Notes under the pieces: generated by a model | Told to the model about the DNA's origin: nothing | Seen by the model: the letters and a program-made list of their open reading frames with translations, nothing else | The model's database searches: none | Origin: CFX2 sp014338005 | GTDB taxonomy: Bacteria; Chloroflexota; Anaerolineae; Aggregatilineales; Phototrophicaceae | Direction of reading: 5' to 3' | Assembly (NCBI GenBank): GCA_030263555.1 | Contig: SZPE01000007.1 | Coordinates: 1-64,000 of the forward strand | Length of the DNA: 64,000 nucleotides | Translations under genes and position numbers: made by a program | Part shown: in pieces, positions 7,384 to 16,699 of the stretch | How positions within the stretch are numbered: position 1 is the stretch's first letter | Layout of the letters: every line of letters starts with the position of its first letter

Positions 7384-9066
7384 CTACTGGGCCGGCTGCC
7401 AGTATTCAATATGGTTGAAGTAGTTGGATGCCAGCGTACCCAGGTTCTTCACGTTCTCGTCCACCACGACCGCCGTAGTATCAAAGGCATACCAGGTCGG
7501 GCGCAGGTACAGGCCGTGCCAGAAGCCCATATTGAAGAATTCCTTCTGGGCTTGGTGAGCCAGTTCGAGACGCTTTTCAGGATCAACGGTCTGGGCCACT
7601 TCCAGGTCCAGGCGGTCGAATTCAGGATTGCAGGAACCCCAGCCGTTCTTGCCGGTCGGGTCTTCCGCGTTCGGGGTCTGATCGCAGCCGAACCAGTCAG
7701 GCGCGCTGAAGGCCGGCGACAGAGCGTTGCTGCTGAGCGCGAAAATCGCCAGGTCGAAATCGCCGGTATCCAGGATGCCGCGATCATTGAAGGAGGCGAA
7801 CAGAATGTTCGACGGAACGGGCAGAAGCTGCGTGCCGACGCCGACTTCGTTCAGATATTCCTGAATGACCACCTGGTAGTCCATACGAATCTGGCGGGTG
7901 GTGGTGAAGAAGCGCAGCACCATCTCCATGCCGTCTTTGTCGCGCGTGCCGTTGCCGTTGCTGTCCACCCAGCCGGCTTCGTCGAGCAGGGCCTTGGCTT
8001 TTTCCACATCATAGTCCCAGAAGGGCAGATCAGGCGCCCAGAACTGCTCCGGCGTCCAGGACTTCGGCACGCCCACGCCAGGGGCAACCAGTTCTTCGGC
8101 GATGGTGGCGCGGTCAATGGCGCGCACAATAGCTTCGCGCACCAGCGGGTCGCCCAGCATCGGGTGCGGCTGGCCCGTGCCTTTGTAGTTGCCCACATTC
8201 ATCCACAGCGCATCGCCGTACACGCCGTCGGTCTTGAACACTTCCACGCCGTTAATGGCGCTGTAGCTGTCCACCAGGTCGTCCGACCAGTTGAAGGTTA
8301 CATCCACCTCGCCGGCTTCCAGGGCATTGAGCATCTGGGCAGTGTCGGTGATGAAGCGCAGGATAACTTTATCGAACTTGGCCGGTTCGAGGTCCCAAAG
8401 CGGGTTCTTGACCAAGGTAATCTGGCTGCCGACCGTCCAGCTTTCAAAGACGTAGGGGCCGTAGCCGACCACACCCTCGCCGCTGCCGAAAACGGCATTA
8501 TCAATCGTGCCTTCGGCATCCAGCACCGGCTGGAGGACATGCGCGGGCAGGTAGCAGGACGGCGGCGCGTCGTTCGACCAATCCGGCCAGGGTTTGTTGT
8601 AGGTAATGACGAAGGTGTAGTCATCCACCACCTGGAAGCTCTCGACAACATCAGGATAGTTGCCGCGCTGGACAGAGCCTTTGGTCGGGTCCATCATCAG
8701 TTCGTGCCAGAACAGGCAGTCGGCGGTGGTGACATCTTCGCCATCCGACCACTTCATGCCTTCACGCAGATTGACCGTAACCTGGGTGTTGCCGTTTTCC
8801 AGCGTCACCACCCCACCATTGTCAAAGGAAGGAATTTCGGCGGCCATAACCGGGTAAATCTGACGATTCACGTCCCAGTCCCACAGGTCGCGGTTGGTGA
8901 AGCCGTAAATCAGGCTCCCAAAGGTGTTGTCAGCCCAGGGGCTGAGTTTCGGCGGTTCCTGTTCCCAGCCGATAACCAGGACACTCTCACCCTGCGCGCC
9001 GACGACGCCAACCGTCAGCAGCAGCAGGAACAGAGCAAGGGTAACAAAGCGAAGTGACTTAACCAT
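7384..9066 (-). CDS. Peptide-type ABC transporter substrate-binding protein, SBP_bac_5 family (set 2)
   Basis: Exported binding protein with a signal peptide (MVKSLRFVTLALFLLLLTVG, cleaving near GAQ) and no lipobox. Landmarks are the WADNTFGSLIYGF segment, VNLREGMKWSDGEDVTTADC (the typical receptor-domain start), VVGYGPYVFESWTVG and DPLVREAIVRAIDRATIAEE. The ATG at 9066 is chosen because AAGGAG lies 10 bases upstream and the signal peptide begins there. Length 560 residues. It is only distantly similar to the set 1 receptor, so the two importers probably take different ligands. Confidence 0.92.
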   Translation of the reverse strand: MVKSLRFVTLALFLLLLTVGVVGAQGESVLVIGWEQEPPKLSPWADNTFGSLIYGFTNRDLWDWDVNRQIYPVMAAEIPSFDNGGVVTLENGNTQVTVNLREGMKWSDGEDVTTADCLFWHELMMDPTKGSVQRGNYPDVVESFQVVDDYTFVITYNKPWPDWSNDAPPSCYLPAHVLQPVLDAEGTIDNAVFGSGEGVVGYGPYVFESWTVGSQITLVKNPLWDLEPAKFDKVILRFITDTAQMLNALEAGEVDVTFNWSDDLVDSYSAINGVEVFKTDGVYGDALWMNVGNYKGTGQPHPMLGDPLVREAIVRAIDRATIAEELVAPGVGVPKSWTPEQFWAPDLPFWDYDVEKAKALLDEAGWVDSNGNGTRDKDGMEMVLRFFTTTRQIRMDYQVVIQEYLNEVGVGTQLLPVPSNILFASFNDRGILDTGDFDLAIFALSSNALSPAFSAPDWFGCDQTPNAEDPTGKNGWGSCNPEFDRLDLEVAQTVDPEKRLELAHQAQKEFFNMGFWHGLYLRPTWYAFDTTAVVVDENVKNLGTLASNYFNHIEYWQPAQ

Positions 9067-9167
9067 TCTTGCTTTACTCCTTGTAAACACTAAATTTTTC
9101 GTTCGGCAAACGCCCGGCGCCCCCAACAGCACCACGCGAATGCGGCCTTATACAGCCATAGTTTGTG

Positions 9168-9196
9168 AATATAACATAGCATACAGGGCGCTGCAA
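9168..9196 (-). promoter_or_regulatory. Possible promoter of peptide-ABC set 2
   Basis: Minus-strand TTGCAG (9196-9191), 17 bases, then TATATT (9173-9168, 5/6 match to the -10 consensus). It is about 100 bases upstream of the ATG at 9066, in a non-coding gap (9067-9336) that otherwise shows nothing recognisable. Confidence 0.35.
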
Positions 9197-9336
9197 CAAA
9201 TAAAGGCCACAGGCTTGCTGCGGCAGTCTGCACAAAACCGCCCCCTTTAAGCAAATTCTCATGCTTCATTAATCCTGAGGGCGGAACGAGATGAGGGCCT
9301 GCATTTTTAACGGCCGGCGCGGCTGACCACCCCTGT

Positions 9337-10125
9337 TTACCGGCAGCTTTCCGGCAGCGGCGCGGCGGCGTCCGGCGGAGTGATGACCAACCGCACCGCT
9401 GCATCCGGGTTAAGCGTCTCGATCAACTGCTGCACGACCGCCTGGGTGTGCGCCTGCACATCCTCCAGGATGCCTTCTGCCAGCGCCCGGTCGCGGAACT
9501 GGCGCACGGCAAAACGCCGGCCTTCCATCACCAGTTCCGGCGCGCTGCGAGAAAACAGCCCCGTGTTGAGCGCGGCGATATATGAATCCTGCTCGTTGAC
9601 GAAACAATCCTGAAGCTGCGGCGGTGGAAGCCGGACGATCAGGGTGCTGCCGTCCTGGGTGATGTCACCGGCGGTGATCTGGCCCAGGTCTATGCCGGCG
9701 TTGACGTGGCCGACGGCTACCAGCACCTGTCTTTCGCCGTACAGCAGCTTCAGCACGTCGGGCATGTCCCGCTCGCTGGTAACAAGGCTGGAGTAGTTGT
9801 AACGAACGGTTGTAAGCTGCGATAAGCCCTGGATACTGTCCAGCACCGTCTGGGCGGTTATCACAACCGGCGGGTTAAACATGCTCTGGATGCCGCCGAT
9901 GATGCCGTTAACCGTGACCGTACCCATCAGCAGCAGGCCGATGATCGGCACGACCAGCAGCACCAGACAGCCCAACACACCCACCACCCCCCAGGCGCAG
10001 CCGGAGCGGCCCCGGCGCTCGGTGTACATCTCCGGCAGGAGCGGCGGCAGTTCCGGCGGCGCGGCGGGCGGCGGAGGAGGCAGTTCGGTATATGGCTTTT
10101 GTTCCGGTGGGGGTTGTTGGCTCAT
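9337..10125 (-). CDS. DUF4230-family membrane-anchored protein
   Basis: The N-terminal 30 residues are proline-rich and cytoplasmic (PPPPPAAPPELPP). One membrane helix follows (about residues 44-70, WGVVGVLGCLVLLVVPIIGL). The extracytoplasmic domain begins TAQTVLDSIQGLSQLTTVRY, a characteristic DUF4230 opening, and contains the GHVNAGIDLGQI core. The biochemical role of DUF4230 is not known to me. The start at 10125 (MSQQPPPEQ) is preferred over an in-frame start at 10188. The gene stands alone between importer set 2 and the DUF3352 gene. Confidence 0.75.
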   Translation of the reverse strand: MSQQPPPEQKPYTELPPPPPAAPPELPPLLPEMYTERRGRSGCAWGVVGVLGCLVLLVVPIIGLLLMGTVTVNGIIGGIQSMFNPPVVITAQTVLDSIQGLSQLTTVRYNYSSLVTSERDMPDVLKLLYGERQVLVAVGHVNAGIDLGQITAGDITQDGSTLIVRLPPPQLQDCFVNEQDSYIAALNTGLFSRSAPELVMEGRRFAVRQFRDRALAEGILEDVQAHTQAVVQQLIETLNPDAAVRLVITPPDAAAPLPESCR

Positions 10126-10265
10126 GTTTTTTTCTATCCGTATTCGGCGGCGTCCATATATATAGCAATACGGAAGCCGAAGCGTCAACGTTGCGGCGCT
10201 CCGGTTGTAATGGGCTGCCCTTCTGTGCGAGAGGCGCGGACAACCCGCCGGGCTGAAACGGGCTG

Positions 10266-11969
10266 TTACTGCGTGGGAAGCGCGACGACCAGCCTTAGCT
10301 CGAACAGATCATCATCGCGCTGACCGCTCCACAGCCCCAGGCGCACACGCTCGTTTTCCCCCGGCACGCGCCCGCCCGGCGTGGGGAAAAAGGTGTTGAA
10401 AAAGACCGCCGAGTCCAGGTACAGACCGGGCGCTTCCGGCGTGTTGAGCGCCAGCCAGCCGGGCTGGTCAACCAGCCGGTTATCGCCGCGCCGGGCAGCC
10501 AGCGCGCGCTGCGCCGCATCTCCGGTGGCGACAATCAGCACGCCATCCACCACGCCGATTTCAAAAATCGGGGTCTGGCCGCGCCCCAGTCGGACGAAAG
10601 GCGCGCCGGCTTCGCCGACCGGCTGCAAACCAAAGGCCAGTTCCAGCAGACGGCGTGCGCCATCCACCGCTTCTTCGCCGCCCTCGGCAGGGGCCACCAG
10701 CAGCAGATCGAACGGCACGCCCAGCACCGGCAGCGGGTCGTTCGGGCGCGGCAGCAGCGCCAGCGCGTAACCACCGGGCAAGTAATCCAGCAAGCTCGAA
10801 CGCGGGTCGAAACCGCCCGCCGCCCGCAAACCATCGAAAAAACCCTCTACAGCACTTTGCAGATCGGCGGCAGTGGGTGGCAGCACTTGCGGACTGCTCC
10901 CTCCGGCGGTCGTCAGCGGCAGCCCGCCGATCATCTGCCCGCCGAAGTTGCTGAGCGGCAGCAGCGCCAGCGTATCGTAAGCCAGCGTTTGCAGGCTGTC
11001 GCCGCGCTGCACCAGCAGGGCCGCGCGGGGGATCATATCCAACAGCGCCGGGTCGAAGGTGGACTGCCGGTTTAATTTCGGCGTTTCGCTTGGATGAAAA
11101 ACGGCGGCTGCGGTATAACGGGCGTTATCCCGATCTATCTCCAGGCTGATGGCAGCGCCGTCGAAGCCGCCGCCCAACAGCAGCGTTTCCAACCTCGGCT
11201 CGCCGTGCGCGTCGCGCAGCGCCCCGCCCAACGCCGCGAAGAGCGGTCCGGCTTCCACCCGCCCGCTGATAAGGCCGGTCAGCGCCGGCGGCAGATAATC
11301 GCCGGCGGTGTAGGCGAACAAAAACGCCTCCGGGGAGATGGCGGCCTGCACCGCCCGGAAAGCCGGGCCAGCCGTCAGCGGTTCGGCCTCGCCCGCCGCC
11401 ACGTCCAGCGCCGCCCGCACCACCTCCTCCGCGCCGACCAGCACCGCCGACGAGGTGAATGCTACCGCGCTCCGGTCGCCCCGGTAGAGCGTCACGCCGC
11501 GATAGGCGTCTCGATCCGGGAAATCCTGCGCTTCCAGGATTGGGCGCAGGCTGGCCGCCGCCTGGAACAGATTCGCCGCCGGCAGGATAAGCAGCACATC
11601 GTCCGGCTCGGTTTTCAGGGCCGCGTCGAAGCGCCGGTAAGCCAGCACCACCTCGCCGCCCAGCCAGGGCAGAACGACACTTTCAAACGAAGCGTTTTCA
11701 ACATCAAACAGGGCATTCAGCGGGATGAGATCGTCATAAGTGAGCGCCTGAGTCAGCCGCACGCGCGCCGGTTGCAGTTCCGCCGCCAGCGCCGCCGATA
11801 CGTTCAGGTTGCCCAGGGTCAGGGCGGCGTTGGACTCCACGCGCAGCCGGATAAACCCGGCGAAATCCGCCGGAACGAGATCGGCGGCCTCAACAGCCGC
11901 ATCCATCGCGGCTGCCGGAAGGACGGCCAGCGCCAGCATCCAGAAAATCAAAAACCCCGCTTTAAACAT
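10266..11969 (-). CDS. DUF3352-family secreted or surface protein
   Basis: A signal peptide (MFKAGFLIFWMLALAVLPAA) is followed by a long domain typical of DUF3352: LVPADFAGFIRLRVE near the N-terminus, the VVLPWLGGEVVLAYR segment, repeated alpha/beta units, and LLDMIPRAALLVQRGDSLQ in the second half. These proteins are common in Chloroflexota and cyanobacteria, and their function is unknown. The start at 11969 places the signal peptide at the N-terminus. An upstream in-frame start at 12020 would add 17 uninformative residues. Length is 568 residues. Confidence 0.75.
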   Translation of the reverse strand: MFKAGFLIFWMLALAVLPAAAMDAAVEAADLVPADFAGFIRLRVESNAALTLGNLNVSAALAAELQPARVRLTQALTYDDLIPLNALFDVENASFESVVLPWLGGEVVLAYRRFDAALKTEPDDVLLILPAANLFQAAASLRPILEAQDFPDRDAYRGVTLYRGDRSAVAFTSSAVLVGAEEVVRAALDVAAGEAEPLTAGPAFRAVQAAISPEAFLFAYTAGDYLPPALTGLISGRVEAGPLFAALGGALRDAHGEPRLETLLLGGGFDGAAISLEIDRDNARYTAAAVFHPSETPKLNRQSTFDPALLDMIPRAALLVQRGDSLQTLAYDTLALLPLSNFGGQMIGGLPLTTAGGSSPQVLPPTAADLQSAVEGFFDGLRAAGGFDPRSSLLDYLPGGYALALLPRPNDPLPVLGVPFDLLLVAPAEGGEEAVDGARRLLELAFGLQPVGEAGAPFVRLGRGQTPIFEIGVVDGVLIVATGDAAQRALAARRGDNRLVDQPGWLALNTPEAPGLYLDSAVFFNTFFPTPGGRVPGENERVRLGLWSGQRDDDLFELRLVVALPTQ

Positions 11970-12091
11970 GGCCGGGCGCTCCACACCACAAATAAGCGAT
12001 TCGGAGAGAGGGCGAACCACCGGCCCGCCCCCTCGATATTTCCTACTTTAATCGCAAACACCCGCCGGCGGCAAATTCCCTCATGCGTTCC

Positions 12092-12901
12092 TCACACGCC
12101 CACGTCGCGGCGGTTGAAGGCCCACACCGCCGCCACCAGCAGCACCGCCGACACGGCCAGCATCCCGACCGCGTTCGTCCAGGTCATGCCGTACTGCATT
12201 ACGCCGCTGGGGTTGTAGTAGTTGAAGAAGGACAGCAGCCGCAGGGTTTCCCCCGGCGACCCTTTTGCTGCCAGTCCGCCGATGTTGTCCAGCATAAAAC
12301 TGGCGACCACGAAACCTGTCACCAGCGCCAGCACCCACTGCCGGCGGCTGAACAGCGCGCCCATAAAAACGGTGAAGGTCAGGACAAACGTCAGCGTTGG
12401 CAGCAGATTAAAAGATGCCTGCGCCATGCGGCCTAGGTCAAGCGGAATATTGACCGCGCTTGCGCCCAGCCACAGCCCGGCAAAAATCACCAGCGACAAT
12501 ACGAAGATGGTCAGCAGATAGGCGGCGAACTTTTCCAGCACCACCCGCCAGCGCGGGACAGGCTGGCTGAGCAGTACATCCAGCGTGCCGTCGTCCTCCT
12601 CGTTGGACGTAACGCGCAGCCCCATCACGACCGGATAGACCATAAAAATCAGCGCCATCTTGCCGAAAAACCCCAGGGCGATCAGTCCTTCCGGTGACAC
12701 GGCGAACTCCATGTCATCGCCGAAGCCAATGGCTTGCAGCACGATGGGCGGCAGTCTTTCCAGTATGGTTGCGAAGTCTATTGCATCGAACAGCGGCACC
12801 ATCAGCACCACCAGCGCCGCCAGCGCCCCCAAAGCCACACCCCAGAATAAGGTCTGCCGCCATGTGCGGCGCAGCGTTTCGACGAAAACGACCCCTTGCA
12901 T
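12092..12901 (-). CDS. ABC-2 type exporter permease (second copy)
   Basis: Six predicted membrane helices in an ABC-2 arrangement. The N-terminus (FVETLRRTWRQTLFWGVALG) and C-terminus (AVWAFNRRDVGV) are nearly the same as in the neighbouring permease. The segment TSNEEDDGTLDVLLSQPVPR is the conserved cytoplasmic loop of this subfamily. Both permeases follow the ATPase gene in the same direction and probably form a heterodimeric channel. About 127 bases separate it from its paralogue, with a REP-like hairpin in the gap. Substrate unknown; lipid, antibiotic or drug export are the usual roles. Confidence 0.85.
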   Translation of the reverse strand: MQGVVFVETLRRTWRQTLFWGVALGALAALVVLMVPLFDAIDFATILERLPPIVLQAIGFGDDMEFAVSPEGLIALGFFGKMALIFMVYPVVMGLRVTSNEEDDGTLDVLLSQPVPRWRVVLEKFAAYLLTIFVLSLVIFAGLWLGASAVNIPLDLGRMAQASFNLLPTLTFVLTFTVFMGALFSRRQWVLALVTGFVVASFMLDNIGGLAAKGSPGETLRLLSFFNYYNPSGVMQYGMTWTNAVGMLAVSAVLLVAAVWAFNRRDVGV

Positions 12902-12978
12902 AGTCTTTTATCCCTCATCATTGACCCGCCGGTCAGGATTTTTCCTGTGCCGGCATGAAGCATGTATCTATATCAAAA

Positions 12979-13001
12979 GGGGCGGGTTTTTAATCCGCCC
13001 C
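12979..13001. repeat. REP-like hairpin between exporter permease genes
   Basis: GGGGCGG and CCGCCCC pair around a T/A-rich loop; on the minus strand the element reads GGGGGCGGAT...ACCCGCCCC. It belongs to the same G-rich hairpin family as those at 3212 and 62619. Confidence 0.55.
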
Positions 13002-13028
13002 CACCGTCTTAGATTTGGCGGGCCGGTT

Positions 13029-13835
13029 TTACACGCCCACGTCGCGGCGGTTAAACGACCACACCGTTCCGACGACCAGCGCCGCCGTTACACCCAGCAG
13101 CAGAACCATATTCCCGATATTCAGGCCGTTCAGCAGCACATCCTCGCTGTTATAGTAGCTGAAGAACGACACCGCTTGCAGGGTATCCGCCAGCGACCCA
13201 CTGGCCGATGCCCCCAGGAAGTTGATGAAATAGCTACCGACGATAAAAATGGCCGCAGCAGCCAGCGCCGTTGCTTTGCGACGCGCCACCGCCCCGACGA
13301 ACATGGTAAAGGCGATCATCAGCAGGAAGCTGGGGATCATGTTGATCGAACCTTCCATCATACGGGTGGTATTAATCTCCAGCGGAGACGACAAGATGCC
13401 CACCCACAAGCCGCCGAACGCCACCACCACGATCAGGATGGCGATCAGCGCGTAAGCGAAAAACCGCTCAATGACCACCCGCCAGCGCGGGATGGGCAGC
13501 GCCAGCACCACATCCAGGATGCCATCATCTTCTTCGTTGGCCGTGACGCTCATCCCGGCCATGACCGCGTAAACCGCCAGAACCAGTAGGGTATAACCGT
13601 AGAAGCCAAAGCTGATGAAACCCTCCGGCGTTGCCAGCGTCGCCACATCGTTCATGCCAAACATCTGAAGCAGCGCCGGGGGGAAGCTTTTCGCCAGTTC
13701 AGCGTACTGCTTGAGGATGTCGGCGTCCTGCACGATGATGGCGACGTACATCCCCAACAGGCCGATGCCGATCCCCCAGTAAAGTATCTGCCGCCAGTTG
13801 CGGCGCACCGTATGAACGAACGTGACCCCGGCCAT
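13029..13835 (-). CDS. ABC-2 type exporter permease (first copy)
   Basis: Paralogue of the downstream permease: the same length, the same N-terminal motif (FVHTVRRNWRQILYWGIGIG), the same loop (TANEEDDGILDVVLALPIPR) and the same C-terminal FNRRDVGV. Six membrane helices. Its ATG lies one base after the stop of the ATPase gene, so the two are translationally linked. It forms the membrane part of the exporter controlled by the TetR gene upstream. Confidence 0.87.
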   Translation of the reverse strand: MAGVTFVHTVRRNWRQILYWGIGIGLLGMYVAIIVQDADILKQYAELAKSFPPALLQMFGMNDVATLATPEGFISFGFYGYTLLVLAVYAVMAGMSVTANEEDDGILDVVLALPIPRWRVVIERFFAYALIAILIVVVAFGGLWVGILSSPLEINTTRMMEGSINMIPSFLLMIAFTMFVGAVARRKATALAAAAIFIVGSYFINFLGASASGSLADTLQAVSFFSYYNSEDVLLNGLNIGNMVLLLGVTAALVVGTVWSFNRRDVGV

Positions 13836-13836
13836 T

Positions 13837-14790
13837 TTATGCCATCTCCTTTACCGGCTCGCCCTCCTTGTGGGCATTCGAGCCGTTGCCATAGTAAGAC
13901 AGGAAGATTTCTTCCAGCGAGGCTTCTTCGGTTTTAATGTCCACCACATAGTGGCCGCTCAGGGCTTGCAGCAGGGGGTTAAAGTCCCCACGCAGGCGCA
14001 GCTTCAATATGCTGCCATCCACCGTCAGGTCGGTTACGCCCGGCAGCTCCGCCAGAAGATGTGGGTTCGCCGCCTCCCGCAGGTGCAGCGTTACCCACCG
14101 GAAATCGGCATGGCGCAGCGCGGCGACCGTCTCCACCGCTTGCAGCCTGCCGCCGCGCAGGATGCCCACGCGGTCGCAGATGGACTGCACTTCGCTGAGG
14201 ATATGCGACGACAGAAAAACGGTGCGTCCTTCGGCACGCACTTCACGCATCAGGTCATTGAAGATTTGCTGCATCAGCGGGTCGAGGCCGTTGGTCGGTT
14301 CGTCCAGGATGAGCAGTTCGGCCTTGTTCATCAGCGCCAGCAGCAGGCCCAGCTTGCGCCGGTTGCCGGATGAGTAACTGCGGACGCGCAGGGTGGGGTC
14401 GAATTGCAGCCGTTCGGTCAGCTCCTGGACATATTTCCAGTCCACGCCGCCGCGCAGCCGCGCCACATATTCAATCACCTGCTGCCCGGTCAGGCTCTTC
14501 CACAGGCTCAACTCGCCCGGCAGGAAACCGACACGCCGGTGCAGTTCCACGCTGTCGCGCCGGGCGTCCAGCCCCAGTATTGTCGCGCTGCCGCTGGTCG
14601 GGCGAATCAGGTCGAGCATCAGCCGGATGGTCGTGGTTTTGCCCGCGCCATTTGGCCCCAGATAACCGAAGATTTCGCCCTGCCGGACGCTTAAGGTCAG
14701 ATTGCTGAGCGCCAGAATATCCCGTTTGCCGGCCCTGTAGACCTTGCTCAGGTTTTCCGTCTGGATAACGGGCGTATTGTGGTTTGCCAT
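13837..14790 (-). CDS. ABC transporter ATP-binding protein (exporter)
   Basis: ATPase with Walker A GPNGAGKT (residues 45-52), a signature region YSSGNRRKLGLL, and Walker B LLILDEPTNGLDPL followed by the switch histidine in FLSSHILSE. A C-terminal extension (230-317) is typical of drug, antibiotic or lipid exporter ATPases (CcmA/DrrA type). The ATG at 14790 has a strong Shine-Dalgarno (GGGAGGAGAG) eight bases upstream, which decides it over an in-frame start at 14814. The signature motif is degenerate (SSGNRRK for LSGGQ), which is common in this subfamily. Confidence 0.93.
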   Translation of the reverse strand: MANHNTPVIQTENLSKVYRAGKRDILALSNLTLSVRQGEIFGYLGPNGAGKTTTIRLMLDLIRPTSGSATILGLDARRDSVELHRRVGFLPGELSLWKSLTGQQVIEYVARLRGGVDWKYVQELTERLQFDPTLRVRSYSSGNRRKLGLLLALMNKAELLILDEPTNGLDPLMQQIFNDLMREVRAEGRTVFLSSHILSEVQSICDRVGILRGGRLQAVETVAALRHADFRWVTLHLREAANPHLLAELPGVTDLTVDGSILKLRLRGDFNPLLQALSGHYVVDIKTEEASLEEIFLSYYGNGSNAHKEGEPVKEMA

Positions 14791-14976
14791 GTTTCTCTCC
14801 TCCCACCTGCCCAAAAATAAAGGCCATTTAGAATGACCCCGTGAAGAATTAGGAAAGCCGTATTCTTATTTTAGGCCATTATAATTCGACCTTATCCCCC
14901 AATTTTGAGGGGGTGGCACGTTCTCTCGGTCAGTCTCCCGGCGGCTTAAAAAGCCGCTTCTATGCCGGGCTGAACA

Positions 14977-15684
14977 TCAGGCGATCTGCCCCTGCGCCCA
15001 CCGCTCCTGAAGCGCCGCGAGCATGTTTCGGATGATGCGTTTCCCGGCTTCGCTGTTGCCGCCGCCTTCCGGCGCAAGCGACCGTTCGATAAAATCGGTC
15101 AGCGCCGGAACGGCCCGTTCGAGCGAGGGTATCTGGTCGGCATCCAGCATTTCTTCAATGTAAATCATGCCCAGGCGCAGGCAGGCCAGCAAATAAGCCG
15201 CCAGGTCGGCATCCAAGTCGGCACGCACCACACCGGCCTCCTGCATCAGCCGGATAAACTCGGCGCTCATAATATTACGCCGCTTCAGCAAACTTCGATC
15301 CTGGCGGCGCATAAAATCCCCCAGGATACGCCGGTCCTGCGTCATCAAAGCCTTCAGCATCGGGCGCTTGAGCATCACGGTCAGCGAGTGCAGATACATG
15401 CCTTGCAGCGTGCCGCCTTCCGGGTCCTGTTCGATCATCTCCATCCACTCGACGGCGAAGAGCTGTATCTCGCGCAGCAGCAGAGCAGTGAACAGGTCAT
15501 CCTTGCTCTGCCAGTGCAGATAAACCGCCCCCTTTGAAACGCCTGCTTCGCGGGCGATGTCGCTGACGGTGGTTTTATCGTACCCGTAATGCACAATCAG
15601 TTTTGTGGCGGCGTCCAGGATGCGCTGCTCGCGCTCGATATTAACCGTTGATGATGCTTCAACATTTCTGCCCGAACCGTCCAC
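14977..15684 (-). CDS. TetR-family transcriptional repressor
   Basis: The N-terminal helix-turn-helix (about residues 18-65: RILDAATKLIVHYGYDKTTV, then IAREAGVSKGAVYLHWQSK) is a classical TetR DNA-binding domain. The helical C-terminal region is a ligand-binding domain with no recognisable specificity. It is divergent from the AraC gene and 186 bases upstream of the exporter operon, which it most likely controls. A perfect inverted repeat overlaps its own predicted transcription start, indicating autorepression. The first in-frame ATG (15684) is used. The helix-turn-helix would be intact even with a slightly later start. Confidence 0.92.
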   Translation of the reverse strand: MDGSGRNVEASSTVNIEREQRILDAATKLIVHYGYDKTTVSDIAREAGVSKGAVYLHWQSKDDLFTALLLREIQLFAVEWMEMIEQDPEGGTLQGMYLHSLTVMLKRPMLKALMTQDRRILGDFMRRQDRSLLKRRNIMSAEFIRLMQEAGVVRADLDADLAAYLLACLRLGMIYIEEMLDADQIPSLERAVPALTDFIERSLAPEGGGNSEAGKRIIRNMLAALQERWAQGQIA

Positions 15685-15704
15685 AAGCCGCCTTTTTGAC
15701 TATT

Positions 15705-15758
15705 TGACCAGATGTGCAATTCTGGTCATATGGTACGCCCAAACCATCTGGCTGTCAA
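15705..15758 (-). promoter_or_regulatory. Promoter and operator of the tetR-like gene
   Basis: On the minus strand a consensus TTGACA (15758-15753), 17 bases, and TACCAT (15735-15730) form a good promoter. Immediately downstream, TGACCAGA (15705-15712) and TCTGGTCA (15721-15728) are a perfect 8-base inverted repeat with an 8-base spacer, placed over the expected transcription start. This is the normal architecture of TetR autorepression. Confidence 0.75.
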
Positions 15759-15902
15759 TAGAAAAAGCCCCCAGTTATTGGGGGGCGCAGGATAAAGGTA
15801 TATACGTGGCTTGAGATCGAAAAGCAGCAGTTACAGAACAAGTGTGCATAATTTACACCATATTAGAGTATAATTCGAGGATACCTACCCCGAAGCGCGA
15901 GG

Positions 15903-16655
15903 ATGGTTATGGCATCTACCTTTGACAGCACCGGTTTTGACATCAGCCTGCCCTGTGAGGAACGGCTGTCAGACTCGCCTTTTGTGGAAAGAGTCTGGCA
16001 CAGCCGCAGCGATGCCGGCGGCGAATTTATCTCTACGGCGGAAAGCCATTGGGAAATGGTCGTGACGAAATACCGGAACCGCTCCACCCTGACGGTGCGC
16101 GGCCCGGAAACCAGAGCGACTCCCGCCTTCAGTCCCCCCGACGCAGAGTTTTGTGGCATTGTGTTTAAGGCCGGTGCGTTTATGCCGATCTTTCCCGCAA
16201 GCACGGTCATAGATCGGCAGGACGTGAATCTCCCTCTCGCGTCAAGTAAATCCTTCTGGCTGAATGGTTCGGCCTGGCAGTTCCCCGATTTTGAAAACGC
16301 CGATACCTTTGTCAGCCGTCTTGTGCGCGCAGGGCTGCTCGTCCATGACCCGGTGATTGATGCCACCTTACGGGGGCAGCCGCACACGCTGTCGCGCCGC
16401 ACGATACAACGCCGGTTTTTACAGGTCACCGGATTAACGCACAACATGATTTATCAAATCCAGCGCGCGCGATACGCAACCACGCTGCTGAAACAGGGGA
16501 TGTCCATCCTTGATGTTGTCGAGACGGCGGGTTATTCCGATCAACCCCACATGACCCGCGCCCTGAAACATCTCATGGGACAAACGCCCGCCCAGGTCGT
16601 GAGCAGGAATATGGCTGCGCCGCTGTCGTTTTTATTCAAGACGCTCCCCTTTTGA
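15903..16655 (+). CDS. AraC-family transcriptional regulator
   Basis: The C-terminal third (about residues 150-235) is an AraC DNA-binding domain: SRRTIQRRFLQVTGLT in the first helix-turn-helix, QRARYATTLLKQGMSILDVV, then the second unit AGYSDQPHMTRALKHLMGQT ending in PAQV. The N-terminal part resembles the cupin-like sensor of small AraC regulators. A TATAAT at 15869-15874 lies 28 bases before the start. The next gene (an interrupted reductase) starts 44 bases after the stop and is a plausible target. The effector is unknown. Confidence 0.87.
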   Translation: MVMASTFDSTGFDISLPCEERLSDSPFVERVWHSRSDAGGEFISTAESHWEMVVTKYRNRSTLTVRGPETRATPAFSPPDAEFCGIVFKAGAFMPIFPASTVIDRQDVNLPLASSKSFWLNGSAWQFPDFENADTFVSRLVRAGLLVHDPVIDATLRGQPHTLSRRTIQRRFLQVTGLTHNMIYQIQRARYATTLLKQGMSILDVVETAGYSDQPHMTRALKHLMGQTPAQVVSRNMAAPLSFLFKTLPF

Positions 16656-16699
16656 TTATTTATCCTGTGAATCGTCAAACAACCAAAGGAGACTTCAGA

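Noticed and set aside
7324..9057. Long open frame (about 577 codons) on the plus strand
   Set aside because: Antisense shadow of the set 2 binding-protein gene; composition is unusual (many His, Gln and Arg) with no domains.
14878..14883. Promoter of the exporter ATPase gene (minus-strand TATAAT)
   Set aside because: A good -10 is present but no acceptable -35 and no copy of the TetR operator, so it was not listed as a feature.
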